Assembly: GCF_000718775.1 (NCBI RefSeq)
Contig: NZ_JOCB01000021.1
Location: 40,042 to 104,041 of the forward strand
Length of the DNA: 64,000 nucleotides
Direction of reading: 5' to 3'
Source of the DNA: Streptomyces sp. NRRL S-31
Lineage (GTDB): Bacteria; Actinomycetota; Actinomycetes; Streptomycetales; Streptomycetaceae
Shown: positions 8,581 through 17,290 of the stretch, one piece after another
Layout of the letters: every line of letters begins with the position of its first letter
Position numbering within the stretch: the stretch's first letter is position 1
The notes under the pieces: model-generated
Seen by the model: the letters and a program-made list of their open reading frames with translations, nothing else
What the model was told of the DNA's origin: nothing
Databases searched by the model: none
Program-made: the position numbers and the translations under genes

Positions 8581-9165
8581 GTGGCGCGCGGAGGACAGGG
8601 ACTGGCCCGGGTGGCCGTCGTCGTACGGGCGGGGGCGGCCCCGCTGTGGTGGCTGGGGGTGACCGCGGCGGGGATCGGCGCGGTGCCCGAGGGGGTGACC
8701 GGACGCCGGATCGGGGTGCTGGCCGGGGCGGCGCTCTTCCTGGCCGGGGCGGCCTGGGTGGCGCTGGCCCGCCGGGGCCGGTACACGGCCCTCGCCCGCC
8801 GGACCGCCCGCGCGAGCAGGTACGACGTGCTCCAGGACCGCGCGGTGACCACGCGCGTCTGGCGCCGGGGCCACCGGTGGTGGCTGCTGCTGGGCTGGGC
8901 GGTCGCGCTCGGCTCCGCCTTCGCGGTGCCCGCGGCCGGCGGTCTGCTGCTGGCCGGGCTCGGCACGGGACTGTGGCTGAAGGCCGCCTGGCTCGGACGG
9001 CTGGAGCGGGCCGGCGAGACGCTGCTGTGGGTGCGCGTCGACTGGCTGGACCGGCGCGGCGGGCGCCCGGCGGGCAAGGCCGTGCGGGACCTGCGCGGCA
9101 CGGGCGTCGCGGCCGGCGACGCGGCCCCGGGCGGGGCCCGCCGCCGTACCGCGGCCCTGGTGTGA
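8581..9165 (+). CDS. Membrane protein of unknown function, 194 aa
   Basis: Four hydrophobic segments are visible (about residues 12-32, 40-58, 96-112 and 113-132). They are separated by Arg-rich loops, and a hydrophilic Arg/Gly/Ala tail follows. The GTG at 8581 is chosen because GGGAGG lies five bases upstream; the frame also has a GTG at 8563 without a good ribosome site. It converges on the roadblock operon with only seven bases between stops. No family is recognised. Confidence 0.75.
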   Translation: MARGGQGLARVAVVVRAGAAPLWWLGVTAAGIGAVPEGVTGRRIGVLAGAALFLAGAAWVALARRGRYTALARRTARASRYDVLQDRAVTTRVWRRGHRWWLLLGWAVALGSAFAVPAAGGLLLAGLGTGLWLKAAWLGRLERAGETLLWVRVDWLDRRGGRPAGKAVRDLRGTGVAAGDAAPGGARRRTAALV

Positions 9166-9172
9166 GCCGCCG

Positions 9173-9547
9173 TCAGACCTCCAGGTCCGCCTCGATCCGC
9201 TTCAACTGGTGCCGGGCCATCGCCAGATTGGCCCGGGAGGAGTCGAGGACCAGGTAGAGGAAGAGGCCGTTGCCGCCGCGGCTGCTGAGCAGGCGGATCA
9301 GGTGGTACTGGTCGGACAGGGTGATCAGGATGTCCTCGATGCCGCTCTTGAGGCCCAGCATCTCCATCGTGCGCATCTTGGCGCGGATGACGTCGGTGTT
9401 GCCGGCGGCGGCCACGTTCAGGTCGAAGCTCTTGCTGCCGCCCATCGTGCCCAGCGCCATCCCGCTGGTGTAGTCCACGAGCGCGACGCCGGTGGCGCCC
9501 TCGATGGAGGTCAGGGCTTCCTTCAGTGCGGTCTCGGTGTTGGCCAT
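9173..9547 (-). CDS. Roadblock/LC7-domain protein, 124 aa
   Basis: The whole length fits a roadblock/LC7 fold: an N-terminal helix (ALKEALTSIEGATG), the strand pair VALVDYTSGMALG, a middle region ending EDILITLSDQYHLIRLL, and the C-terminal helix LAMARHQLKRIEADL. Family members dimerise and often act as co-regulators of small Ras-like GTPases, as MglB does for MglA. It is the last gene of a four-gene minus-strand operon and is closely similar in layout to the first gene (10881-11264), for example DxTSGxALGT and the DSYHLLRF/DQYHLIRL motif. No GTPase gene lies nearby. Confidence 0.85.
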   Translation of the reverse strand: MANTETALKEALTSIEGATGVALVDYTSGMALGTMGGSKSFDLNVAAAGNTDVIRAKMRTMEMLGLKSGIEDILITLSDQYHLIRLLSSRGGNGLFLYLVLDSSRANLAMARHQLKRIEADLEV

Positions 9548-9557
9548 GGCGGTCCTC

Positions 9558-10037
9558 TCAGCTGTCGGTTGCGGTGCGCGCCTCGGCGGCCGTGGCGCGG
9601 GGCGCGCGGGCGGTGCGGGTGCGGGCGGGAGCGGTCCGGGGATGCGGGCGTACGGCCTCGGCGGCGTCCAGCAGCTCCCCGATGCGGGCGCCGGCCCGGC
9701 GGCCCTCCAGGTGCAGCCGGCCGACGTTGACCCGGTCCTGGGCGAGCAGCGTCAGCACGGCGGTCCGGCCGGCCGCGTAGGTGGCGACGTAGCCGCGCTC
9801 GCCGCGCACCAGCAGCTCCCGGAAGCCGCCGTTGCCGGTGGCGTCGGCGACCCGTACGGCGACGCCGAGCGCGGCGGCGGTGAGCGCGGCCAGGCCCTCG
9901 GGATCGACCCCGGGGGTGTCGTGGGCGACGACGAGACCGTCGACGCCGGCCGCGAGGGCGCCGGTCAGCTGCGGCACCCGGGTGCGCAGCCGGTGCAGCT
10001 CCGCCAGGACGGTCCGCAGGTCCTCTTCGGCCACCAT
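9558..10037 (-). CDS. Roadblock/LC7-like protein, 159 aa
   Basis: The middle of the protein (about residues 15-120) has the roadblock pattern: PQLTGALAAGVDGLVVAHDTPGVDPEGLAALTAAALGVAVRVAD, then GYVATYAAGRTAVLTLLAQ. The tail after residue 130 is rich in Arg, Thr and Ala and is likely disordered. The start at 10037 follows GAGGAGAG. It lies ten bases upstream of the 124-aa roadblock gene and 31 bases after the DUF4388-like gene, so all are one operon. Function is inferred only from the fold. Confidence 0.75.
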   Translation of the reverse strand: MVAEEDLRTVLAELHRLRTRVPQLTGALAAGVDGLVVAHDTPGVDPEGLAALTAAALGVAVRVADATGNGGFRELLVRGERGYVATYAAGRTAVLTLLAQDRVNVGRLHLEGRRAGARIGELLDAAEAVRPHPRTAPARTRTARAPRATAAEARTATDS

Positions 10038-10068
10038 CAGGTCTCTCCTCTCGGCGGGGCGGTGCCTC

Positions 10069-10884
10069 TCAAAGCGCCTCCAGCGCATCCCTGAGCCTCT
10101 TCAGCAGCGCGATGTCGGGGTCGGTGGTGACCACGTGGGGCGGGGCCGGGACGGGGGCGGAAGAGGCCGGTGCCGCCGGGCCGATGTGCCCGGCCGCCGT
10201 GAGCCGGCGCACGTCGACCAGCGTGTGGAACGCCTGCCGGCCCAGGTCCCGGGCGATGTCGGCGGCCGTGCGGACGCCGTCCACCCGGTCCAGGACGGCC
10301 CGCTGCCGGGGGGTGACGGTCGCGGCGGGGGCGCGGCCGGCGGCCGGGTCCGCGCGGATCAGCGGGGCGGTGTCGGCGGCCGGGTCGGGCCACAGCCGGT
10401 GCAGCAGCAGGCGGCGGCGCAGCGTCTCGCGCTCCAGCGCGACCACCGGGACGGAGGGCAGCGGGCCGAGCCGGGGCCCGGGGTCGTACCGGAAGCGGCC
10501 CGGGGTGCTGCTCGGCGCCAGCGCGAAGTACCCGGCGTCGTACAGCGCGTCCAGGTGGCACAGCTCCAGCGCGCCGGTGGGCAGCACCCCGGAGCGCAGC
10601 AGGAGTTCGGCCGCGAGCGGGGGGCCCGCCGTCTGGGCCCGGGCCCGCTGCCAGGCGGCGCCCGCGAGGGTGCCGTGGGCCGTGAGGAGCACGCCGAGGC
10701 TCGGGGCGAGGGGGCTCTCGGCGTGCACCACCCGGCCCTCGGCGAGGTGCAGGACGCCGTGTTCGCGGACCAGGACGCCGGTGGCGCGTTCCTCGGCGAG
10801 CCGGGTCAGCATCGGCGACAGCGCGCGCATGGCCCGTCTGTCGCGCACCGGGAGGGCCGGCGGAGGGGTCTCGACCATGGTCAT
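10069..10884 (-). CDS. DUF4388-like protein, 271 aa
   Basis: Residues about 20-140 resemble the DUF4388 (PATAN-like) module: RLAEERATGVLVREHGVLHLAEGRVVHAES followed by a helical LLLRSGVLPTGALELCHLDALYDAGYFAL segment. A second part (about 190-245, TPRQRAVLDRVDGVRTAADIARDLG) looks like a winged helix. The start at 10884 overlaps the stop of the upstream roadblock gene as ATGA, so translation is probably coupled. DUF4388 proteins occur with response regulators and GTPase systems in other bacteria; the role here is unknown. Confidence 0.7.
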   Translation of the reverse strand: MTMVETPPPALPVRDRRAMRALSPMLTRLAEERATGVLVREHGVLHLAEGRVVHAESPLAPSLGVLLTAHGTLAGAAWQRARAQTAGPPLAAELLLRSGVLPTGALELCHLDALYDAGYFALAPSSTPGRFRYDPGPRLGPLPSVPVVALERETLRRRLLLHRLWPDPAADTAPLIRADPAAGRAPAATVTPRQRAVLDRVDGVRTAADIARDLGRQAFHTLVDVRRLTAAGHIGPAAPASSAPVPAPPHVVTTDPDIALLKRLRDALEAL

Positions 10885-11264
10885 CCCAGCACCAGCCGGG
10901 CGGCCATCTCGCCGAGCCGGATCCGGGCGAGGGCGAGGTTGCCCTCCTCGCGGCCGAGCCACAGGTGCAGGAACACGCTGCTGTCGAAGGACGTGTCCAC
11001 GAAGCGCAGCAGGTGGTAGCTGTCACCGTTGCTGATGATCACGTCCTCGACGGGGGGCAGGCCCTCCCCGCGCGCCGTGAAGGTGCCGTGCTCGGCGGCC
11101 ATCCGGGCCAGTTCGGCGGCTTCGGCGGCGGTCGTCTCGTGGTCGCCGCCGGGGGCCTCCCCGACCGTGCCGAGGGCCAGTCCGCTCGTCCAGTCCACCA
11201 GCGCGGCTCCCCGGGCTCCGGGCAACCGCATCGCTTCCAGCAAGCACTCGTCGATTCCGGGCAC
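10881..11264 (-). CDS. Roadblock/LC7-domain protein, 127 aa (first gene of operon)
   Basis: The core runs MRLPGARGAALVDWTSGLALG, then VEDVIISNGDSYHLLRFVD, then the C-terminal helix EGNLALARIRLGEMAARL, matching the roadblock/LC7 fold. It starts with GTG at 11264, preceded by GGAGGGGAG five bases away. It overlaps the DUF4388-like gene by four bases. It resembles the 124-aa protein at the other end of the operon, which suggests duplication. Such proteins form homodimers or heterodimers; which partner is used here cannot be seen. Confidence 0.85.
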   Translation of the reverse strand: MPGIDECLLEAMRLPGARGAALVDWTSGLALGTVGEAPGGDHETTAAEAAELARMAAEHGTFTARGEGLPPVEDVIISNGDSYHLLRFVDTSFDSSVFLHLWLGREEGNLALARIRLGEMAARLVLG

Positions 11265-11306
11265 CGTGGCTCCCCTCCCGCCTGGGACTCCGGCTGAGTG
11301 ACGCCG

Positions 11307-11312
11307 ACACTA
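11307..11312 (-). promoter_or_regulatory. Candidate -10 box of the roadblock operon
   Basis: TAGTGT on the minus strand lies 42 bases upstream of the GTG start. I see no good -35 at 17-18 bases, so this is tentative. Confidence 0.3.
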
Positions 11313-11382
11313 CGCATCGTGTGCGCGGGGGGTGAGGCCTTTGGCATTTTCTGGTGGAACATGCTTGCGGCGGACTAGTGTG

Positions 11383-11394
11383 GGTCAACTGACC
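11383..11394. promoter_or_regulatory. Perfect 12-bp palindrome GGTCAACTGACC
   Basis: The half site GGTCA is repeated inverted with a two-base centre. It overlaps a TTGACC on the minus strand that could serve as a -35 for the roadblock operon. It may be an operator. Confidence 0.35.
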
Positions 11395-11417
11395 TGTGTG
11401 ACACGGCCGTTGATCCA

Positions 11418-11434
11418 TCCGCCCGAGAGGCGGA
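11418..11434 (-). terminator. Hairpin downstream of the PLP decarboxylase-like gene
   Basis: TCCGCC-CGAGA-GGCGGA forms a six-pair hairpin ten bases past the stop codon on the minus strand. There is no T-run. Confidence 0.45.
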
Positions 11435-11444
11435 AGGGGTTGTG

Positions 11445-12938
11445 TCAACGGTTCCCGGCGGCGCGGAGGCCGGTGAGCGCGGACGCGTGCGCGCCTCCGG
11501 ACTCGGCCACCACCTCGGCGACCGTCTGCGCCTGCCGTACGGTCGCGAAGGCGATGCCCCCGGCGCCGTCCGGCGCGTAGCCGTGGACGCCCGGCCGGGC
11601 CAGGGAGTTGTAGGCGTAGTGGTGGGCGAAGTAATAGGCGCCGGTGTCCAGCGCCGCCGCGTAGTCGCCCTGCTCCAGCAGGGGCAGCGACCGGCCCTCG
11701 GCGAGCAGGTCACCGGAGAAGCAGGCCGGCCCCGCGATGTCCTGCGGCACCCCGGGCCCCGTCTTCGGCCGCCCCTCGGCGTCGTAGGCGGCGATCCGCA
11801 GCGGCCAGGCGTCCGGCGCGTACACCGTCCGCGCCGCCACCTGTGCGCCCGCGTGCGTCACCGCGATCCGCCGCCCGCCCGCGCTCTTGGCGTACTCCAC
11901 CCGGGCCACCACCGTCCCCTGCTCGGCCAGCAGCGACCGCCCGAACTCGGTCACCAGCCCGTACCGCCCGTCGAACAGCCCGGGCACCCGGTCGGCCAGC
12001 AGCCGCGCGTACCGCGCGTACGTCGGCGTCGTCTCCTCCGAGGCGAGGTTCACCGGCAGCCCGCCGCCGATGTCGACCGTGTCGACCTGGTGCCGCCCGG
12101 CGACGGCGTTGATCTCCTCCGCGAGCGCGTAGACCTCCGCCACGCCTTGGGCCAGCAGCGGCAGCGGGATGCCCTGGGAGCCGGTGTGGGCGTGCAGCCG
12201 GGTCAGCCACGGCCGCTCCGTGTACGCCCGCACGACCCAGGCGCGCGCTCCCTCGTCCCGCAGCGCCACCCCGAACTTCGAGGTCCGCGTCGCCGTCGAG
12301 GTCGCCCCGATCGACCCGCCGCCGATCTGCGGATTGACCCGGACGCCGAGCGGGGACCGGGTGGGGGCGGAGCGCACCAGGGCGTCGAGCCGGTCCAGCT
12401 CCTGCGGGTTGTCCGCGTTCACGGCGATGCCGAGGGCCAGCGCCTCGCGCAGCTCCGCCGGGGTCTTCGCGGGCGAGTCCAGCACCGTCCGGGCGGGCGG
12501 CACCCCGGCCGCCCGGGCCAGCGCCAGCTCCCCGGGGCTCGCCACCTCCGCGCCGATGCCCGCCTCGTGCAGCAGCCGCACCACGGGCACCAGCGGGGTC
12601 GCCTTCACCGCGAACGCGTGCAGCACCGGGGTGCCGGGTGCCGTGACCGCGGCGAACGCCGTCCGCAGCGCCGCCGCCGCCTCCCGGATGCCGACCACGT
12701 CCAGCAGCCCGACCACGGCCGTCTCCGGCCCCAGCAGTCCCTGCTCGACGGCCGCCCGCACCGCCCGGTCCCGCCGGGCCGCCCGCTCCCGGCCCCCGCT
12801 CCCGCGATCCTCCACGACCTCGACGACCTCGACGTCCTCCACGGCCTCTCCGTCCTGTGTGCCGGCCACCGGTGCTTCAAGCCAAACACCCGGCAGGCCC
12901 CGACGGGGCCCTCCGATGTATTGACTAGCTCTATTCAT
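11445..12938 (-). CDS. PLP-dependent decarboxylase-fold protein (fold type III)
   Basis: The protein resembles diaminopimelate, ornithine and arginine decarboxylases. The PLP lysine is in LHAFAVKATP, HTGSQ and DIGGGLPVN follow in the barrel, EFGRSLLAEQG takes the place of the usual EPGR, and the C-terminal DTGAYYFAHHYAYNSL carries the phosphate/substrate region. The usual catalytic-cysteine segment appears to be ACFSGD. The N-terminal ~70 residues are acidic and atypical, and no clear ribosome site precedes the ATG at 12938, so the true start may be a GTG near 12868 or beyond. It could belong to the Y4yA-like group rather than true LysA. It is divergent from hutU. Confidence 0.8.
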   Translation of the reverse strand: MNRASQYIGGPRRGLPGVWLEAPVAGTQDGEAVEDVEVVEVVEDRGSGGRERAARRDRAVRAAVEQGLLGPETAVVGLLDVVGIREAAAALRTAFAAVTAPGTPVLHAFAVKATPLVPVVRLLHEAGIGAEVASPGELALARAAGVPPARTVLDSPAKTPAELREALALGIAVNADNPQELDRLDALVRSAPTRSPLGVRVNPQIGGGSIGATSTATRTSKFGVALRDEGARAWVVRAYTERPWLTRLHAHTGSQGIPLPLLAQGVAEVYALAEEINAVAGRHQVDTVDIGGGLPVNLASEETTPTYARYARLLADRVPGLFDGRYGLVTEFGRSLLAEQGTVVARVEYAKSAGGRRIAVTHAGAQVAARTVYAPDAWPLRIAAYDAEGRPKTGPGVPQDIAGPACFSGDLLAEGRSLPLLEQGDYAAALDTGAYYFAHHYAYNSLARPGVHGYAPDGAGGIAFATVRQAQTVAEVVAESGGAHASALTGLRAAGNR

Positions 12939-12957
12939 GAAGACAGGATGTGAATAG
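12921..12957 (+). promoter_or_regulatory. hut promoter with overlapping inverted repeat
   Basis: TTGACT (12921-12926) is followed after 17 bases by CAGGAT (12944-12949), a good Streptomyces vegetative promoter, 33 bases upstream of the hutU ATG. A perfect inverted repeat CTATTCA (12931-12937) and TGAATAG (12951-12957), spaced by 13 bases, brackets the -10. A repressor bound there would block transcription. Confidence 0.65.
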
Positions 12958-12982
12958 ACGTAGGCACAGGAGGAGGCAGACG

Positions 12983-14647
12983 ATGTCGGGACCCCGCCCC
13001 GTACGAGCACCGCGCGGCACGGAACTCAGCGCCCTGGGATGGCAGCAGGAGGCCGCCCTGCGCATGCTCCAGAACAACCTCGACCCCGAGGTCGCCGAGC
13101 ACCCCGACAAGCTCGTCGTCTACGGCGGCACCGGCAAGGCCGCCCGTGACTGGCGCTCCTTCGACGCGATGGTCCGCACCCTGAGGACCCTCAAGCAGGA
13201 CGAGACCATGCTGGTCCAGTCCGGCCGCCCGGTCGGCGTGATGCAGACCCACGAGTGGGCCCCGCGCGTCCTCATCGCCAACTCCAACCTGGTCGGCGAC
13301 TGGGCCAACTGGGAGGAGTTCCGCCGCCTGGAGGCGCTCGGCCTGACCATGTACGGCCAGATGACCGCCGGCTCCTGGATCTACATCGGCACCCAGGGCA
13401 TCCTCCAGGGCACCTACGAGACCTTCGCCGCCGTCGCCGCGAAGAAGTTCGGCGGCACCCTCGCCGGGACGATCACCCTCACCGCCGGCCTCGGCGGCAT
13501 GGGCGGCGCCCAGCCGCTCGCCGTCACCATGAACGACGGCGTCGCGATCTGCGTCGACTGCGACCCGCGCGCCATCGAGCGCCGCATCGAGCACCGGTAC
13601 CTGGACGTCCGGGCCGACTCCCCGGAGCACGCCCTCCAACTGGCCACCGAGGCCCGCGACGCCCGCCGCCCGCTCTCCATCGGCGTCCTCGGCAACGCGG
13701 CGGAGCTGCTGCCCCGGCTGCTCGCGATGGGCGCCCCCATCGACATCGTCACCGACCAGACCTCCGCCCACGACCCGCTGTCCTACCTGCCCGTCGGCAT
13801 CGCCTTCGAGGACATGGCGGACGAGGCGGCGAAGGACCCGGCCGGCTTCACCACCCGCGCCCGCGAGTCCATGGCGAAGCACGTGGAGGCCATGGTCGGC
13901 TTCCTGGACTCCGGTGCCGAGGTCTTCGACTACGGCAACTCCATCCGGGGCGAGGCCCGGCTCGCGGGGTACGACCGCGCGTTCGCCTTCCCCGGCTTCG
14001 TACCGGCCTACATCCGCCCGCTGTTCTGCGAGGGCAAGGGCCCGTTCCGCTGGGCCGCACTGTCCGGCGACCCGGCGGACATCGCCAAGACCGACAAGGC
14101 GATCCTGGAACTGTTCCCGGAGAACGAGTCCCTGGCCCGCTGGATCAAGCTGGCCGGCGAGCGCGTCCACTTCCAGGGCCTGCCCGCGCGGATCTGCTGG
14201 CTCGGCTACGGCGAGCGGGACAAGGCGGGCGAGCGCTTCAACGACATGGTCGCCTCCGGTGAGCTGGCGGCTCCGCTGGCCATCGGCCGCGACCACCTGG
14301 ACTGCGGTTCCGTCGCCTCGCCGTACCGCGAGACCGAGGCCATGCTCGACGGGTCCGACGCGATCGCCGACTGGCCGCTGCTGAACGCCATGGTGAACGT
14401 GGCGTCCGGCGCGTCCTGGGTCTCCATCCACCACGGTGGCGGCGTGGGCATGGGGCGGTCCATCCACGCCGGTCAGGTCACGGTGGCCGACGGCACGAAG
14501 CTGGGCGGCGAGAAGATCCGGCGCGTTCTCACCAACGACCCCGGGATGGGCGTCATCCGGCACGTGGACGCGGGGTACGACGGCGCGGAGTCCGTCGCCC
14601 GGGAACGCGGGGTCCGGGTCCCGATGCGGGAGGGTGACGAGGCGTGA
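12983..14647 (+). CDS. hutU: Urocanate hydratase (urocanase), 554 aa
   Basis: It converts urocanate to imidazolonepropionate in histidine breakdown, using tightly bound NAD as an electrophile. The length is standard. The urocanase signature is present near the C-terminus ([20 protein letters not shown]), as are the N-terminal [14 protein letters not shown] and the NAD-binding [11 protein letters not shown] region. The ATG at 12983 follows AGGAGGAGG. It is the first gene of a hut operon and its stop overlaps the next start by four bases. The histidine ammonia-lyase gene (hutH) is not in this window. Confidence 0.97.
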   Translation: MSGPRPVRAPRGTELSALGWQQEAALRMLQNNLDPEVAEHPDKLVVYGGTGKAARDWRSFDAMVRTLRTLKQDETMLVQSGRPVGVMQTHEWAPRVLIANSNLVGDWANWEEFRRLEALGLTMYGQMTAGSWIYIGTQGILQGTYETFAAVAAKKFGGTLAGTITLTAGLGGMGGAQPLAVTMNDGVAICVDCDPRAIERRIEHRYLDVRADSPEHALQLATEARDARRPLSIGVLGNAAELLPRLLAMGAPIDIVTDQTSAHDPLSYLPVGIAFEDMADEAAKDPAGFTTRARESMAKHVEAMVGFLDSGAEVFDYGNSIRGEARLAGYDRAFAFPGFVPAYIRPLFCEGKGPFRWAALSGDPADIAKTDKAILELFPENESLARWIKLAGERVHFQGLPARICWLGYGERDKAGERFNDMVASGELAAPLAIGRDHLDCGSVASPYRETEAMLDGSDAIADWPLLNAMVNVASGASWVSIHHGGGVGMGRSIHAGQVTVADGTKLGGEKIRRVLTNDPGMGVIRHVDAGYDGAESVARERGVRVPMREGDEA

Positions 14648-15924
14648 GCCAGGGCTCTGCTGAGCCGGCGGGCGACGGACGGGCGCCGGTGGCCGCCGCG
14701 CGCGTGCCCTCCTTCCAGGAGATGTGGCGCGAGCTGCTCCCCGTCGGACGCCACTCCGGCTCCGGGGGCTACCGCCGCTACGCCTGGACCGGCGCCGACG
14801 GCGACTGCCGGGCCTGGTTCGAGGAACAGGCGCGGGCCCGGGGGCTGGCGTACGAGGTGGACCGCAACGGGAACCAGTGGGCCTGGCTCGGGGACCCGGC
14901 CGCCGGGGACGCCGTCGTCACCGGCTCGCACCTGGACTCCGTACCGGACGGCGGGGCCTTCGACGGCCCCCTCGGGGTCGTCTCCTCCTTCGCCGCCCTG
15001 GACGAACTGCGCGCCAGGGGCGTGCGGTTCGGCAAGCCGCTCGGCATCGTCAACTTCGGTGACGAGGAAGGGGCCCGGTTCGGGCTCGCCTGTGTCGGCT
15101 CCCGGCTCACCGCCGGGAAGCTGACCGCCGAGCAGGCCCACCGGCTCACCGACGGCGACGGGATCGGCCTGCCGCGCGCCATGGAGGCCGCCGGGTACGA
15201 CCCGGAGGCCATCGGGCCCGACCCCGAGCGGCTCGCCCGGATCGGGGCGTTCGTGGAACTCCACGTCGAGCAGGGGCGCGCGCTGGACCTGTCCGGTGAC
15301 CGGGTGGGCGTCGCCAGCGCCATCTGGCCGCACGGGCGGTGGCGGTTCGACTTCCGGGGCGAGGCCAACCACGCCGGCACCACCCGGCTGGCGGACCGGC
15401 ACGACCCGATGCTGCCGTACGCCGAGACCGTGCTCGCCGCCCGCCGCGCGGCCGGGCTCGCCGGTGCCGTGGCCACCTTCGGCAAGATCGCCGTCGAGCC
15501 GAACGGCGTCAACGCCATCCCCTCGCTGGTGCGCGGCTGGCTCGACTCCCGCGCCGCCGACCAGGAGACCCTGGACGAGGTCGTCGGGGGAGTGGAGAAG
15601 GCGGCCCGGGAGTACGCGGACGCCCACGGCATCGACCTCGACGTCGTCCGGGAGTCCTTCACCCCGGTCGTGGAGTTCGACCACGCGCTGCGGGACGAAC
15701 TCGGCCGCATCCTCGGCCGGGACACCGGACTCACGGTGCCGGTCCTCGGCACCGGGGCCGGACACGACGCCGGGATCCTCTCCGGGAGCATCCCGACCGC
15801 CATGCTGTTCGTGCGCAACCCCACCGGCGTCTCGCACTCCCCGGCCGAGTCCGCGGCCGAGGACGACTGCGTGGCCGGGGTGCGCGCACTCGCCGACGTA
15901 CTGGAAGGACTGGCCCGCGCGTGA
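14644..15924 (+). CDS. M20-family amidohydrolase (allantoate amidohydrolase-like), 426 aa
   Basis: This is a binuclear metal carbamoylase/amidohydrolase. Metal-ligand motifs are [24 protein letters not shown] and ELHVEQG, with [13 protein letters not shown] in the dimerisation domain and SHSPAE near the end. By family it would be called allantoate amidohydrolase or N-carbamoyl-L-amino-acid hydrolase. However, it lies between hutU and hutF, overlapping both by four bases (GTGA), exactly where formylglutamate deformylase (hutG) is expected and missing. Its likely job is hydrolysis of N-formylglutamate; this is inference from context. Confidence 0.88.
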   Translation: MSQGSAEPAGDGRAPVAAARVPSFQEMWRELLPVGRHSGSGGYRRYAWTGADGDCRAWFEEQARARGLAYEVDRNGNQWAWLGDPAAGDAVVTGSHLDSVPDGGAFDGPLGVVSSFAALDELRARGVRFGKPLGIVNFGDEEGARFGLACVGSRLTAGKLTAEQAHRLTDGDGIGLPRAMEAAGYDPEAIGPDPERLARIGAFVELHVEQGRALDLSGDRVGVASAIWPHGRWRFDFRGEANHAGTTRLADRHDPMLPYAETVLAARRAAGLAGAVATFGKIAVEPNGVNAIPSLVRGWLDSRAADQETLDEVVGGVEKAAREYADAHGIDLDVVRESFTPVVEFDHALRDELGRILGRDTGLTVPVLGTGAGHDAGILSGSIPTAMLFVRNPTGVSHSPAESAAEDDCVAGVRALADVLEGLARA

Positions 15925-17258
15925 CCACAGGGACGTACTGGCTGGAGCACGCCTGGCTCGACACCCGTGTCGAGCCGGGGGTGCTGGTGGAGGTCGCGGA
16001 CGGCCGGTTCACCGCCGTCCGCACCGACGTGCCCGCCCCGCCGCCCGGCGCCGGGATCCTGCGCGGGCTCACCCTGCCGGGCCTGGCCAACGCCCACTCG
16101 CACGCCTTCCACCGGGCGCTGCGCGGCACCGTCCAGGTCGGCACCGGGACCTTCTGGACCTGGCGCGAGGTGATGTACTCCGTCGCCGACCGGCTCACCC
16201 CCGAGAGCTACCACGCCCTCGCCCGCGCGGTGTACGCCGAGATGGCGCTCGCCGGCATCACCTGCGTCGGCGAGTTCCACTACGTGCACCACGCCCCCGG
16301 CGGCACCCCCTACGCCGACCCCAACGCCATGGGGGAGGCGCTGATCGCCGCCGCCGCCGACGCCGGCATCCGGATCACCCTCCTCGACACCTGCTACCTC
16401 TCCTCCGGCTTCGGCGAGCCGCCCAACGCCCACCAGGCGCGCTTCTCCGACGGCGACGCGGAGACCTGGGCCGCACGCTGTGCACTTCTCAAGGAACGGG
16501 ACCACGCGCGGATCGGGGCGGCGGTCCACTCCGTACGGGCCGTGCCCGCGGAGCAGCTGGAGACCGTGGCCCGCTGGGCCGGGGAGCGGCGGGCCCCACT
16601 GCACGTGCACCTCTCGGAGCAGACCGCGGAGAACGACGCGTGCCTCGCCGCCCACGGCCGCACGCCCACCCGGCTGCTCGCCGACCACGGGGTGCTCGGA
16701 CCGCGCACCACCGGCGTGCACAACACCCACCTCACCGACGAGGACATCGCCCTGCTCGGCGGCTCCGGCACCGGCACCTGCATGTGCCCCACCACCGAGC
16801 GGGACCTGGCCGACGGCATCGGCCCGGCCGTCGCCCTCCAGCGGGCCGGCTCCCCGCTCTCCCTCGGCTCCGACAGCCACGCCGTCATCGACCTGCTCGA
16901 AGAGGCGCGCGCGATGGAGCTGAACGAGCGGCTGCGCTCCCGCACCCGGGGCCACTGGACGGCCGCGGCGCTGCTGCGGGCCGCCACCGCCGACGGCCAC
17001 GCCGCCCTGGGCTGGGACGAGGCCGGCACCATCGAGCCCGGCGCGCTCGCCGACCTGACGACGATCGCCCTGGACTCGGTCAGGACGGCCGGGACGCTGC
17101 CCAGGCTGGGCGCCGAGACGGCCGTATTCGCGGCGGGCGCGGCGGACGTACGGCACACGGTCGTGGGCGGCCGGCACGTCGTACGCGACGGCGCGCACAC
17201 CCGCGTGCCCGACGTGCCCCGGGCCCTGGCCGACGCCGTCCGGGCACTGCGGGACTGA
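15921..17258 (+). CDS. hutF: Formimidoylglutamate deiminase, 445 aa
   Basis: It deiminates N-formimidoyl-L-glutamate to N-formyl-L-glutamate with release of ammonia. It has the amidohydrolase barrel: [13 protein letters not shown] (metal-binding HxH), a later HVHLSEQ, VHNTHL, and the metal aspartate in [12 protein letters not shown]. The start overlaps the upstream stop as GTGA. The length fits HutF. This places the cluster on the five-step histidine route that passes through formylglutamate. Confidence 0.93.
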   Translation: MTTGTYWLEHAWLDTRVEPGVLVEVADGRFTAVRTDVPAPPPGAGILRGLTLPGLANAHSHAFHRALRGTVQVGTGTFWTWREVMYSVADRLTPESYHALARAVYAEMALAGITCVGEFHYVHHAPGGTPYADPNAMGEALIAAAADAGIRITLLDTCYLSSGFGEPPNAHQARFSDGDAETWAARCALLKERDHARIGAAVHSVRAVPAEQLETVARWAGERRAPLHVHLSEQTAENDACLAAHGRTPTRLLADHGVLGPRTTGVHNTHLTDEDIALLGGSGTGTCMCPTTERDLADGIGPAVALQRAGSPLSLGSDSHAVIDLLEEARAMELNERLRSRTRGHWTAAALLRAATADGHAALGWDEAGTIEPGALADLTTIALDSVRTAGTLPRLGAETAVFAAGAADVRHTVVGGRHVVRDGAHTRVPDVPRALADAVRALRD

Positions 17259-17290
17259 GGAACGCCGACCACCCCCACGAGGACGACACC

